A stretch of DNA of 64,000 nt from Scylla paramamosain (GCF_035594125.1 NC_087155.1:7000192-7064191); one strand, 5' to 3'. Counted from the first letter of the stretch, positions 1 to 24,935 are shown. Numbers and translations: made by a program. The notes: a model not told the origin generated them from the sequence alone.

Positions 1-994
1 GATTTAGGCCAGCGAGGGCATGGAAAACATCATTGCGAAGAATTTTAATACGTGGCATGAAGTAGTCAGAGGGTGGAGGAGAGGGAGGAACAAGCCCAGA
101 ATCGTCCAAGGTAGAGTTTTTAGCAAAGGTTTGAGCGAAGAGTTCAGCTTTAGAAATAGATGTGATAGCAGTGGTGCCATCTGGTTGAAATAGAGGAGGG
201 AAAGAAGAAGAAGCAAAGTTATTGGAGACATTTTTGGCTAGATGCCAGAAATCACGAGGGGAGTTAGATCTTGAAAGGTTTTGACATTTTCTGTTAATAA
301 AGGAGTTTTTGGCTAGTTGGAGAACAGAATTGGCATGGTTCCGGGCAGAAATATAAAGTGCATGAGATTCTGGTGATGGAAGGCTTAAGTACCTTTTGTG
401 GGCCACCTCTCTATCATGTATAGCACGAGAACAAGCTGTGTTAAACCAAGGTTTAGAAGGTTTAGGACGAGAAAAAGAGTGAGGAATGTACGCCTCCATG
501 CCAGACACTATCACCTCTGTTATGGGCTCAGCACACAAAGACGGGTCTCTGACACGGAAGCAGTAGTCATTCCAAGGAAAATCAGCAAAATATCTCCTCG
601 GGTCCCCGCAACTAGCAGAGGCAAAATGCCAGAGGCACCTTCTGTTAGGGGGATCCTGGGGAGGGATTGGAGCGATAGGACAAGATAAAGATATGAGATT
701 GTGATCGGAGGAGCCCAACGGAGAAGAAAGGGTGACAGCATAAGCAGAAGGATTAGAGGTCAGGAAAAGGTCAAGAATGTTGGGTGTATCTCCAAGACGG
801 TCAGGAATACGAGTAGGGTGTTACACCAATTGCTCTAGGTCATGGAGGATAGCAAAGTTGTAGGCTAGTTCACCAGGATGGTCAGTGAAGGGAGAGGAAA
901 GCCAAAGCTGGTTGTGAACATTGAAGTCTCCAAGAATGGAGATCTCTGCAAAAGGGAAGAGGGTCAGAATGTGCTCCACTTTGGAAGTTAAGTA

Positions 995-1463
995 CAGTAA
1001 AATCCCTCTCATCCGGTATTCGAGTATCCGGCAACTTCAAGTATCCGGCACATTTTTCCCCGAGCCTTAAAATCAATAAAAAATCGATGTGTACTCATAA
1101 AATCGATTAAAATTCCCGTGCGAGGCATACTTTGTCCCCTCGCCACCAGAGCGCACTGCTCCTCGCTACCTGTGGCCCACTGCACTGTGTTTACTCAGTG
1201 ACTCAGTCCCGCGTGTGCAGTTTATCACCTGACGCCTTCATCATGCCTAAAGTTGTAGAAAAGAGGAAGCGTGTTGTGCTTACACTTAAGCAGCTGATCA
1301 GATCAGCTGCTGATTAAGATCAGCTGATCTTTGTTATGATAAGATGCGTGAGTGTAGGGTGGTGATTGTGGACATAATTTCACTTCTATTCAAGTATCCG
1401 GCAATATTCAAGTATCCGGCATGTCGGCGGTCCTGTTGATACCGGATAAGTGGGATTTTACTG
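995..1463. mobile_element. Tigger/pogo-like non-autonomous DNA transposon with TA duplication
   Basis: This 469-bp element has terminal inverted repeats starting CAGTAAAATCCC with CCGGTAT further in; the right end is the near-exact reverse complement. It is flanked by TA on both sides (993-994 and 1464-1465). Copy B of the host LINE has the intact site with a single TA at 6768-6769, which proves both the boundaries and the TA duplication. The motif AAGTATCCGGCA recurs near both ends. TA target, the CAGT start and the encoded peptide at 1243-1317 point to the pogo/Tigger group of Tc1/mariner. Confidence 0.85.
1243..1317 (+). pseudogene. Tigger transposase N-terminal stub
   Basis: A 24-codon frame begins MPKVVEKRKRVVLTLKQ and then stops. 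KRKRVVLTLKQ is the usual start of the CENP-B/Psq-type DNA-binding domain of Tigger and jerky-like transposases. The rest of the transposase is missing; the sequence right after is a set of AGATCAGCTGATCT-like palindromes that may mark the internal deletion junction. It explains the element's origin but cannot make a transposase. Confidence 0.7.
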
Positions 1464-2185
1464 TAGTCAAAGAATTTCTTATAATCAGAAGAGTTAGGTG
1501 AGAGGTATACAGCACAAATAAATTTAGTATGAGAGTGACTCTGTAGTTGTAGTCAGATGGTGGAAAACTCGGAAGATTCAAGAGCGTGGGCACGAGAGCA
1601 GGTTAAGTCATTTGCACATAAACGCAGCATTCAGCTTTGGATCGAAAATGAGGATAGAGAAAGTAGGAGAGAACAGAAAAGGGGCTACTGTCAGTTGCCT
1701 CAGACACCTGAGTTTCAGTGAGGAAAAGAAGATGAGGTTTAGAAGAGGAGAGGTGGTGTTCTACAGATTGAAAATTAGATCTTAGACCACGAATGTTGCA
1801 GAAGTTAATGAAGAAAAAGTTGAGGGGGGTGTCAAGACACTTAGGGTCGTCGACAGAAAGGCAGTCCAACCTGGGGACATTTATGGTCCCCTCCCCAAAT
1901 GGGGACTCCGAGGCTGGTGTAGGAGTTGCCATGATGATTATAAAATTTTTGAGTGAAGGGTGTGTGTGTTATTAGGTGCTTGTAGTTTTGTGTGGAGGAA
2001 GAGAGTTGTCTATAGAGGGTAGACTGTGACTGCCCCCTTGTGTTGTGAGACACAAAGGGAAACGTTCAGTGAGGTCACAGCTGGGTTTAATGATAAGTTC
2101 ACAGCACCCCCTGAACAGTGCTTTAGACCTCACTGGGAGTAATTATCGTTTCAGCAGGTGTCTACTGCCTCCTCCTACTGTACTG

Positions 2186-2576
<391 letters not shown>

Positions 2577-2895
2577 AATTGCAAGTGTTGCCGAATACAC
2601 ATCCAACTATTTTCTTAAATGGACAGCTCTTGTTTATTTATAGGTATTTGTAATGTAAAGAAGTACTTATTTATTACACACACCATAAGGTTATGGAAAG
2701 TGCATGTTAAGGTGAGGATAAAAGCTTTAAAAATATAAAAAATAAAATTCTGCATCCCTAGTCTGATATCATCAGCTCTGGGAAGGGAAAAAATCCAAGA
2801 ATCAAAATTGCATGGTAGCCATACTTCCATCCATGGCATGGGAATAATATATATATATTTGTTATTTTTTTCTCATTTTATGAGGTAAATAAATA

Positions 2896-3000
<105 letters not shown>

Positions 3001-3059
3001 CAAAAAAAAAAAAAATGCAACCTGAAGAGACCCCTATCTGACAAAGCACAACACTCTAC

Positions 3060-3525
3060 AGGTTAAACAGGGTGGAATCAGAAGCATTTCATCACAACAA
3101 CTTTTCCTCTCTAATTTAATGCCTTTACTCTCTATTTTGGCACAAGATGTCTTTTTTCAATTTTTTATTGCCACTTTCATGAGAACAGCTTTCTGATCTT
3201 GCTAACTGCTTGCCTTCCCCCTCTCATGGTTTCACTGCTCAAGGCTTTCTACTTTCACCCCTATTCTGTCCAGCTCCCCAGTGCAAGAGTTAACCTGTAT
3301 TGTCAGTCTTTCATCCCTTTTACTGGTAAACTCTATAACTCCCTGCCTACTTCTGTATTTCCTCCTGCATATGACTTAAACTCTTTGAAGAGGGAGGTTT
3401 TATGGCACTTTTTCCAAATAGTTTTTTACTGTTTTTGGACTGCCCTTTTTAGGGAATGGCAGTTTCACTGGGCATTTTTTTCTTTCATTTTTGCTTCTGT
3501 AGGCCAGAGCCCCTCCTACATTAAA
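3060..3525 (+). mobile_element. LINE fragment G, old 3' end
   Basis: A strongly diverged 3' end of the main LINE family on the plus strand. The C-terminal protein region is still readable (HPYSVQLPSARVNLYCQSF, then GKLYNSLPTSVFPPAYDLNS), followed by the 3' end CTCCTACATTAAAAA. 5'-truncated as usual for LINEs. It lies upstream of the first GCN2 exon in this window, presumably in an intron. Confidence 0.8.
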
Positions 3526-3761
3526 AAGATAAAAATATCAAAGCTGGAAAAAGTGTGAAGAATATTTTTACACTCAAACATATATACTCTTATCATGACA
3601 CTACTTCATTAATGACTTCCTTAAAATGGATCTCATTATCATGGGGATTTCCTGTCCTGTAAGGATTCCTTTATTTTGAGCAGGAACAGTGATTGTACAT
3701 TCAGGTACACTGTGTATATAAGCCTGATAGTGATAATTTGATGTTTTCAATCTTGAATTAG

Positions 3762-13649
<9,888 letters not shown>

Positions 13650-13971
13650 GGAATAATAATGTAAGTAATGTGTTAACATCGCAAATAACTGTGATTGAAG
13701 ATAGCTAAATTTATATATTTTGTACTCCAAAGTAAGTTAAGTATGTTTTTTTTTTTTTAGACAGATGGCTGGAGTATTCAACAGACAAATTGCATGTATA
13801 AAAAGTTCATGTGTCATAATTACATTAGTTACTAATTAGCAGGGGACAGACTGACTTACATTACCATAAAACATGACTTTTAAAATAATGATGTGATGAT
13901 CTAATGATGCTTCTGTCATACTTGTAACTCTGGTATTTATGAAGAGAGTTAGATGTAAGACAATTTTCCTA

Positions 13972-14729
<758 letters not shown>

Positions 14730-15140
14730 CACCATGTACAGTTGGCCCCACAAAAGATGACAAAACTCTGAGTTGGTGTCAGTGCCCAACCACAATTCAA
14801 CTGGTTTGATCTCATTGCATGGGAGAATGGAACACCAATATTATCTGACCTGGCAGTTCAAGACAGACAGTGGCCTTGGGTACACTCACACAATAACAGT
14901 TTTAGTATAGATTTGATACTTGAATGATAATGAGATGTCTTTCTTGTGTGCTTTCTTGAGTTGACTTATGCAAGTTACTTTTACATATCTTTCCATATCA
15001 CCCACCAATAGCTACTAAACTGCCTATTACTGTGCTGATGAGTAAAAACATCTAAGAAACAAGTAAAATTACTGGAGTCAGAGAGTGAACTATGTACTGA
15101 TGGGTCAAGAGTTTCAGAGAGAGATGGCCACATCATCTAT
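14730..15140 (+). repeat. Left arm of a ~1-kb imperfect palindrome
   Basis: About 400 bp whose reverse complement occurs at 15300-15485 plus 16364-16615. Shared landmarks include CTGAGTTGGTGTCAG, TATTATCTGACCTGGCA, CTTGGGTACACTCACA, TAGATTTGATA and CATATCTTTCCATATCACCCAC. The arms are clearly diverged by substitutions, so the palindrome is not recent. It may be a foldback element or MITE with long arms, or a segmental inversion duplication. Confidence 0.8.
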
Positions 15141-15299
15141 TACATATAAAGCAAGGCCTGGGTTAGGAAAGAAAGTTGCTTAGCAAACTTCAAACATTAT
15201 GAAAAGATAATTAGAGTGTAATCCTTGCCTAACAGGAAGGGAACTGAAAGAAAAGAACCCTTGTGTTCTTGGTAGTGATCTCTGAAATTTTTATGATGT

Positions 15300-15485
15300 A
15301 ATGATCTCATTGACATCTCTGAACCTCTTGACCCACCAGTACATATTTCTTTTTTTAAACTTCAGTAATACTGATTGTTTCTTAGATGTTTTTATTTATT
15401 GGCACATGACAACAACATATGTTATTTCGTCACCAGTAATAGGTAGTTTAGTTGCCATTAGTGGGTGATATGGAAAGATATGTAA
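15300..15485 (-). repeat. Right palindrome arm, inner part
   Basis: Reverse complement of the inner part of the left arm (AAAACATCTAAGAAACAA, TGTACTGRTGGGTCAAGAG). A loop of about 150 bp (15141-15299) separates the arms. The arm is interrupted at 15486 by a PIF/Harbinger-like insertion and resumes after it. Confidence 0.8.
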
Positions 15486-16363
15486 AGGTGCAATTCCACC
15501 AAGGCAACACAGGCAACATGTGGCATGTGACTTGACTAGCTTTCAACAAGTATGTTGAATGTGGCTTTCAACCAGGATACATGTTGCCTGCAAAAAGACA
15601 ACATTGTTATTGCTTGTAGCATGCTACATTCTGTGTTGAATATTGAGTGCCACAAAACTTTTTCCACCAATTCACGAAAAACTAAGCCAGTTGTCAACAT
15701 GATATCTCAGCAGATGGTCACTGATGATAGAAGAGAGAGCATTTTTTGGGCAGTAACATTGATTTGAATTATTTTATTGAAAAAATACTGTCTAATGACT
15801 AATCACCCTTCAAGAATATTTCAAGGATAAGTGTGGAAGGTTTCATTTATCCTCTCGGCAAAGTGAATCCCAGGATTAGGAAGAGTGACACAAATTATCG
15901 GGATTTCTTTTGGGTTAGGCTTTTGTACTCCCAGTGAAAAGCAATATGCAAATTCTTGATCTTCTTTACCATTGCCATGTCACAGTTAAATTTCTCAGTT
16001 AATCCTTGCAGTCCATTTAGTTTTAGCATGGTTATTCTTGTCATGTCAAGTGTATATCCCATAGAACCACAAGTTTCCTATATTCTTCTATAAATTCTAT
16101 GCTTTTTCTTGAAAACCAGTTCATCTTGTTGCCTTTAAGATCAAATCCTTCCTGCAACTGGTGGGAAGGTGTTCAACACTAGGCAAGAGGTTAAATTTTG
16201 TCACATGCATCAGGTTATATGGTAACATGTTGCCACCTGTCGCATGCAACATGGTCACATGCTACATGTTGCTTTCTGTTGAACTAGATGAAGCACACTT
16301 GGGTTATGCAACAATGTAGCTTGCTACATGTTGCTAAAATGTTGCCTTGGTGGAATCCTGCCT
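15486..16363 (-). mobile_element. PIF/Harbinger-like element with TAA duplication
   Basis: An 878-bp element with terminal inverted repeats AGGTGCAATTCCACCAAGG and AGGCAGGATTCCACCAAGG (the latter read from the right end), both continuing into GCAACA. Flanking TAA occurs at 15483-15485 and 16364-16366. The left palindrome arm supplies the empty site (GATATGTAAAAGTAACTTG on its reverse strand), which confirms a 3-bp TAA duplication, the TWA-type target of PIF/Harbinger. The subterminal regions are full of GCAACATGT-type motifs. It carries a MADF-domain remnant. Confidence 0.75.
15890..16110 (-). pseudogene. MADF-domain remnant inside the Harbinger-like element
   Basis: The minus strand reads IEFIEEYRKLVVLWDIHL and, in a shifted frame further on, FNCDMAMVKKIKNLHIAFHW. 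This is the MADF pattern: a helix with FI..Y...P.LWD, then VKKKI+NLR..F.RE. The MADF fold is a Myb/SANT-like DNA-binding domain often carried by PIF/Harbinger accessory proteins. Stops and frameshifts make it non-functional. Confidence 0.6.
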
Positions 16364-16615
16364 TAACAGTAACTTGTGGAAGGCAACTTGGGAAAGCACA
16401 GAGGAAAAACATATCACTCAGCTATCAAATCTATATTAAAACCGTTAATATGTGAGTGTACCCAAGGCTGCTGTCTGTCTTAAGTTGCCAGGTCAGATAA
16501 TATCGGTGCTCCAACCTGTCATGCAATGGAATCATACTAATTGAATGGTGCACAGATGCTGACACCAACTCAGAATTTTGTCATCTTTTCTTGGTGCTAA
16601 TTGTACCTTGCAGAA
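16364..16615 (-). repeat. Right palindrome arm, outer part
   Basis: Continuation of the right arm after the Harbinger-like insertion. Its reverse complement carries the outer landmarks of the left arm, up to AAAAGATGACAAAA and GTACAATTAGC. Confidence 0.8.
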
Positions 16616-18276
16616 AGCATGCAAAATGTCATGGAGGATGCCCCAGAAACATTTAGGATAGAGAAGGGGTCTTTTCAGTGTTTTACATAGAGGGAATAGT
16701 TGTCTAGAAGCCTGCATTTAACTACCACATGAAAGATTACAAACCACAAAGTTCCATAAAGTTTCTGGTGCCTAGTTGAGAAACATCAGAAAATAAAAAA
16801 TTAATTATCTTGTAGTATCCAATGAGGACATATGGTGAGACTCATATGGTGAGACTCATCTTTCAGATTATACAGAGAAATGTAAGGAAGTCACCAGCAC
16901 GTGAATGGAAGGAATGGAATGTCTAAATGTGATCATCAGTGAATAACTGAGATCTCATGGAATTCTGTGGTAAAGGGGAACCCTGTTAAACCATATTGTT
17001 GGTAGGTTCAGAAAAGCCTGCAGTCCTAAAATGGTCATACAGAAAATTTGACAGAGATAAATAAGGAAGCATAGAGTCTACAAGTGGGCAGCTGAAAAGT
17101 TATAATATTTATACCTGATTGCTTTGAAAGCTCTCCCATTGCCTGAGTGAATAGCAAAGAGTATATTAAAACCCCTGAGTTGAAATTACACTTTCAGCTT
17201 ATAAGTCAAGAGTGCCAGTTGGTCAGCCTTTACAAAGTCCACACTGGTGCCTTGACAAGATGTAGTATATGCATATATTTTACAGGTATAGCATAAAAAG
17301 ATGTTTGTACTTGTTGGGTATGGTTTTAGTGACTAAAATATCAGTTTCATTTCATTAGAATTCACTTATGTTAGTGACAGTTTTTATTTTCAGTATTATG
17401 TGATATTAATATAAAATTTATTAATAATTTAAGACTTATTTTTAAGATTTTTAGGTGATGTCCTGTAGTATTAAGACTTTTTCACTTACAAAGAAATTTG
17501 GGCATTGAATTATAATAATCATAAGCATCTCTTTTCATCTAAGTTTGCCTTAAAACTAAAAACAATAATCACTTGCATATATTTTTTCTCATGTTTGTCG
17601 CAAAACATTAAGTGAATTAATTTCAAGTAATTGAAATACCTCCAGTAGAGTTGAATACTTGTGTTGCCAGAATGATCAGTTACTGTGCTGTCTGGGGAAT
17701 TTTTATTCTGTAGGACACCAAGTGACAGAAGATATATTCTTTCGTAACTTGCATTTGATAAAGTTTACAAGAAAAGTCTTAAATATAAAAAAAGTCAAGT
17801 TTGTGAGCCTTGAGATTAAAATGTCACTTACAGTCAGTTTATTCTTTTCAATGGTTTGCACTTGGCTCCTGTTATTAGAAATATCAGAAAATGTGTAAAG
17901 AATTTTCTTCAAGACTTAATGAAAATTTGTAATTTGAATTTCTGCAAAGATGTTATCATTGAGCTGTCTAATAGGCATGCTGCAGTCAGGATTACAAATG
18001 AGGAACATAAAAAAAGAGACTCAGATACATCAATGATGTATTGTAAAATGACCTGACCTGGTTTGGTTATGTGGAGAGGATGTAGAAAAAATAACTGGGT
18101 ATAAAGGCTAAGAAGTATGAATATTGATGGTAGAGCTGTATAGGTCAGGTTAAAAGGAACATGGAACAGTAGATTTTTTTTTTTTGTTGAGGCAGAGAGG
18201 CTGCCAAAGACTGTGTTGCAATTAGAACTGCTAGTATAAGTAAATAAGACCACCACATGCAAAGTATTTATAGAGC

Positions 18277-18280
<4 letters not shown>
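16616..18280. other. AT-rich region with a possible LINE scrap, no gene
   Basis: Mostly AT-rich unique sequence. A 16-bp direct repeat ATATGGTGAGACTCAT occurs twice at about 16832-16860. At about 18056-18085 the plus strand reads TWFGYVERM, resembling the LRWFGHVERM block near the C-terminus of another LINE group. No intact gene was seen. Confidence 0.45.

Positions 18281-18364
<84 letters not shown>
18281..18364. repeat. (GA)n microsatellite
   Basis: Uninterrupted GA tract of about 84 bp. Confidence 0.97.
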
Positions 18365-18368
<4 letters not shown>

Positions 18369-18548
18369 GAAGTTTACTGATAGCAGACAAGTAGTTCAGT
18401 CGTATTAGTATGTACAATGACTGATTGCATTTGTAAAATGTAATATTTTTTAACATACAAGACAGTTCACACTGTCACATTAAAAAGTGCAATATTTTCT
18501 TTATATAGTTTTGTTTTTGGCCAACCAGACATTGCCATTTGGTGCTAG

Positions 18549-18685
<137 letters not shown>

Positions 18686-18775
18686 AGGGACACTGCCCAA
18701 GGGCAACAAAAAATCAATAAAAAAAAAGAAAAGCCCACTGAGATGCCAGTCCCAGAAAAAGGTCCAAAGTGGTAG

Positions 18776-19198
18776 TCAAAAATTGAAGGATAAGTTTCTT
18801 GAAACCTCCCTCTTGAAGGAATTCAGGTCATAGGAAGGTGGAAATACAGAAGCAGGCAGGGAGTTCCAGAGTTTACCAGAGAAAGGGATGAATGATTGAG
18901 AATACTGGTTAACTCTTGCATTAGAGAAGTGGACAGAATAAGGGTGAGAGAAAGAAGAAAGTCTTGTGCAGCAAGGCTGTGGGAGGAGGGGAGACATGCA
19001 GTTAGCAAGATCAGAAGAGCAGTTAGCATGAAAATAGCAGCAGAAGATAGCTAGAGATGCAACATTGCAGTGATGAGAGAGAGGCTGAAGACAGTCAGTT
19101 AGAGGAGAGGAGTTGATGAGACAAAAAGCTTTTGATTTCACCCTGTCTAGAAGAGCAGTATGAGTGGAAGCCCCCCAGACATGTGAAGCATACTCCAT
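18776..19198 (-). pseudogene. LINE C C-terminal domain
   Basis: MEYASHVWGASTHTALLDRV through FKREVSRNLSFNF, homologous to 4280-4702. Confidence 0.8.
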
Positions 19199-19749
19199 AC
19201 ATGGACGGATAAGGCCCTTGTACAGTTAGCAGCTGGGGGGGGTGAGAAAAACTGGCAGAGATGTCTCAGAGCACCTAACTTCATAGAAACTGTTTTAGCT
19301 AGAGATAAGATGTGAAGATTCCAGCTTAGATTATAAGTAAAGGACAGACCGAGGATGTTCAGTGTAGAAGAGGGGGACAGTTGAGTGTCATTAAAGAAGA
19401 GGGGATAGTTGTCTGGAAGGTTGTGTTGAGTTGATAGATGGAGGAATTGAGTTTTTGAGACATTGAACAATATCAAGTTTGCTCTGCCCCAGCCAGAAAT
19501 TTTAGAAAGATCAGATGTCAGGCATTCAGTGGCTTCCCTGCATGAAATGTTTACTTCCTGAAGGGTTGGACGTCTATGAAAAGACATGGAAAAGTGCAGG
19601 GTGGTATTATCAGCATAGGAGTGGATAGAACAAGAAGTTTGGTTTAGAAGGTCATTGATGAATAATAAGAAGAGAGTGGGTGATAGGACAGAACCCTGAG
19701 GAACACCATTGTTAATAGATTTAGGAGAAGAACAGTGACCATCTACCAC
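19147..19749 (-). pseudogene. LINE C reverse transcriptase segment
   Basis: Shows NGVPQGSVLSPTLFLLFIND, then SYADNTTLHFSM with the second catalytic aspartate lost, then [18 protein letters not shown]. Frame breaks on both sides. Confidence 0.83.
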
Positions 19750-21128
19750 AGCAGCAATAGAACGGTCAGAAAGGAAACTTCAGATGAAGCTACAGAGAGA
19801 AGGATATAGACTGTAGGAGGGTAGTTTGCAAATCAAAGCTTTGTTCCAGACTCTATCAAAAGCTTTTGATATATCCAAGGCAACATCAAAAGTTTCACCA
19901 AAATCTCTAAAAGAGGATGACCAAGACTCAGTAAGGAAAGCCAGAAGATCACCAGTAGAGTGGCCTTGATAGAACCCATACTGGCAATCAGATAGAAGGT
20001 TGTGAGATGATAGATGTTTAAGAATCTTCCTGTTGAAAATAGATTAAAAGCTTTAGAGAGGCAGGAAATTAAAGCAATAGGATGGTAGTTTGAGGGATTA
20101 GAACAGTCACCCTTTTTAGGAACAGGCTGAATGTAGGCAAACTTCCAGCAAGAAGGAAAGATAAATGTTGACAGATAGAGTTGAAAGAGTTTGACTAGGC
20201 AAGTGCAAGCACGGAGGCACAGTTTCAGAGAACAATAGGAGGGACCACATCAGTTCCATAAGCCTTCCAAGGGTTATGGCCAGCGAGGGCATGGAAAACA
20301 TCATTGCGAAGAATTTTAATAGGCAGCATGACGAAGTCAGAGGGTGGAAGAGAGTGAGGAACAAGCCCTGAATCATCCAAGGTAGAGTTTTTAGCAAAGG
20401 TCTGAGCAGAGTTCAGGTTTTAGAGTTAGATGTGGTAGCAGTGGTGCCATCAGGTTGAAATAAAGGAGGGAAAGAAGAAGAAGCAAAGTTGTTGGAGATA
20501 TTTTTGGCTAGATGCTAGAAGTCATGAGGGGAGTTAGATCTTGAAAGATTTTGACATTTTCTCTTAATGAAGGAGTTTTTGGCTAGTTGGAGAACAGACT
20601 TGGCATGGTTCTTGGGCAGAAATATAAAGTGCATGAGATTCTGGTGATGGAAGGCTTAAGTACCTTTTGTGGGCCACCTCTCTATCATGTATAGCACAAG
20701 AACAGGCTGTATTAAACCAAGGTTTGGAATGTTTAGGTCGAGAAAAAGTGAGGAATGTACACCTCCATGCCAGACACTATCACCTCTGTTATGCGCTTGG
20801 CACACAGAGACAGGTCTCTGACATGAAAGCAGTAGTCATTCCAAGGAAAATCACCAAAATACCTCCTCAGGCCCCCCAACTAGCTGAGGCAAAACGCCAG
20901 AGGCACCTCCGCTTGGGGGGATCCTGAGGAGGGATTGGAACGATAGGATAAGATATAGAATTGAGATTGTTGCTGGGTTGTATGTCTGGAGATCTGAAGA
21001 TAGTGGCAGTGGAAAATATCAGTGGAGGTTTACTTTGTCAGTGCATTTAAATTAATCCTCAAGTAAGGGCACTGGATTCAGACATATTTATTCACTAGTG
21101 CTCCACATAAATTTTGTCACTTAGGTTG

Positions 21129-21329
21129 GTATTCAGAAACATTTTGCTTTCACCATGACTATTTTCAAAGGTCATAGAAATTATTTGCTGGGTTCTCAAG
21201 ACTGTTGATAATGTAGAAATCTTGTTAATTTGTCACTTGAACATTAAAAACACCCTGAAAATCCTGTGTAGCTTCTATTAAAGACTTTTGAAAATAGTGA
21301 AGTGCATCATGGAAGTGTTTCAGAATACT
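21129..21329 (+). mobile_element. Small MITE, family GTATTCAGAAAC, copy 1
   Basis: About 200 bp with terminal inverted repeats GTATTCAGAAACATTTTG and (reverse strand of the other end) GTATTCTGAAACACTTCC. Interior landmarks ACTATTTTCAAAGGTCATAGAAAT and AATCTTGTTAATTTGTCACTT (shortened here) recur in copies at 57605-57806 and 59881-60095. No coding capacity. Superfamily unknown. Confidence 0.7.
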
Positions 21330-22002
21330 GTGCTTAGATTCTGACATGGAAGGTTTTCACTTGTGGGTGCTCACACTGAACTTAAAAGCTCAATGTGTAT
21401 TACTTACATGTGTGATAGGTTTTTTGGAGTATAGTAATGCCAGTTCTGCAATTTACTAATACCATATACTTGACTTTTAAAGAAACAAATACATACCACA
21501 ATAACAATATTTTTGACAGTGTATCATATAACATGACTGTGTTCAGCCAACTTACTGGAGATACTGTATTCATCCTAGTCCAACAATATCACAGTGCTGT
21601 ATATTTATTCAAATGTACTTGTATAGCCAGATTACAGCAAATGAAGCTGTCATAATAATTTTGTAACATTACTTAAAAATAAATAATAAACATGATAAAA
21701 GAGAGGACGTAGCATTGTACACTAATCTAAACCTCTTGCAATACACAGTGATGATACCCAGAATGCTGGGGAAAATACAGTTATTATGAACAGGCTTAAC
21801 CAGTTAATGGTGTACAGCTTTTCCTGGACCTGCAGCCTTGGAAGGGAGTGCCACCTAATCTGGCCCAGGGTGATGGAGGTAAGTGTGTGAAGGTCACACT
21901 TCAGTTGTCTTTCTTGATTTTGATATACAAGTAACAAAAGTTGGACTATAACCTACATATTCTTTGTATCATGGGGTATTTGTGTGTCAGTTTTTGTGAA
22001 GT
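21330..22002. other. AT-rich spacer, no gene seen
   Basis: No feature supported apart from short chance frames. Confidence 0.5.
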
Positions 22003-22119
22003 ACATTAGTGAAAGTAGAACACTGTGAGGTCCAATTTTTTTTTTAAGAATGTTTATATTTCTACAGTACTTAAGTGAGAATATTATCTTATAAATAGTA
22101 TTCCTTAATTGATAAAAAA

Positions 22120-22122
<3 letters not shown>
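22003..22122 (+). repeat. Left arm of near-perfect 120-bp inverted repeat
   Basis: Begins ACATTAGTGAAAGTAGAACA and ends TTGATAAAAAAAGA. Its reverse complement at 22358-22480 is essentially identical except for homopolymer length. TA tracts separate the arms. Confidence 0.92.

Positions 22123-22212
<90 letters not shown>
22123..22212. repeat. (TA)n tract within inverted repeat
   Basis: About 90 bp of TA between the left arm and a partial third arm copy. Confidence 0.95.
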
Positions 22213-22629
<417 letters not shown>

Positions 22630-22649
22630 ATTTTTATTACATAATGGTT

Positions 22650-22681
22650 AACTTAACTTAACCTAACCTAACCTAACCTAT
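22650..22681. repeat. Interstitial arthropod telomere-like repeat (CCTAA)n
   Basis: After TTAACTTAACTTAA come nearly four copies of CCTAA (22662-22680), the complement of the arthropod telomere unit TTAGG. It lies 170 bp right of the inverted repeat. The run is short enough to arise by chance or by local slippage. Confidence 0.6.
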
Positions 22682-24560
<1,879 letters not shown>

Positions 24561-24739
24561 TACTTACGGACATGACCATGATTATTCTTAACCTTTAATA
24601 TTTTATAGAAATAAAAGTTTTGTTACTTCATACAGTATCGTTTCCTGAGTTATTAAATGGAAAGAAGAAAACCTAATTATGGAGGGTTTTCGATGTGTCA
24701 AAGAAAACGGGCAAGGTAATTCATGTTCCGGGATTGTTT

Positions 24740-24935
24740 CACACATGAAAGAGACAGTGGTAAACGACAGGAACAGACTCCTCACTCAGATCGTTTAGTA
24801 ACGAGTCAATAGGGAGAAGATTACATTAATATATGGATATGGATGCTAAGTGGATATAAGCAGACGTTTTAAACAGGGACTGCCACGCGTTGGCTTATTG
24901 CAGCTTCCGTTTTCTTATGTTCTTATGGTCGTGTG
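24740..24935 (+). mobile_element. CR1/L2-like LINE 3' tail, old copy
   Basis: Reads ETVVNDRNRLLTQIV, a decayed form of the NRVVDEWNGLSNHVV block at 26100, then CAGGGACTGCCACGCG, TTGCAGCTTCC and two 8-bp repeats TTATGTTC and TTATGGTC at the very end. Terminal 8-bp repeats are a hallmark of CR1/L2-type LINEs. Confidence 0.55.

Larger units (their letters stand above)
1..2185 (-). mobile_element. LINE copy A (Jockey/CR1-like), 5' two-thirds, cut by window edge
   Basis: This is the minus-strand copy of the non-LTR retrotransposon that dominates the window. It contains the 5' UTR (about 1930-2185), the start of the APE-type endonuclease (1603-1932, reading FFINFCNIRGLRSNFQ), the [12 protein letters not shown] motif (821-1012) and the linker before the reverse transcriptase. 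The RT part lies left of position 1. A Tigger-like element at 995-1463 splits it. The endonuclease frame is broken by frameshifts and by a CAA-to-TAA stop just after the LEQLV peptide, where copy B (4176-7474) keeps the glutamine. Its 5' boundary matches copies B, F and J. Inactive; family level (Jockey versus CR1) is inferred. Confidence 0.85.

Noticed and set aside
398..688. Plus-strand frames antisense to the LINE (also 6173-6613, 20667-20927)
   Set aside because: Shadows of the LINE endonuclease/linker on the minus strand.
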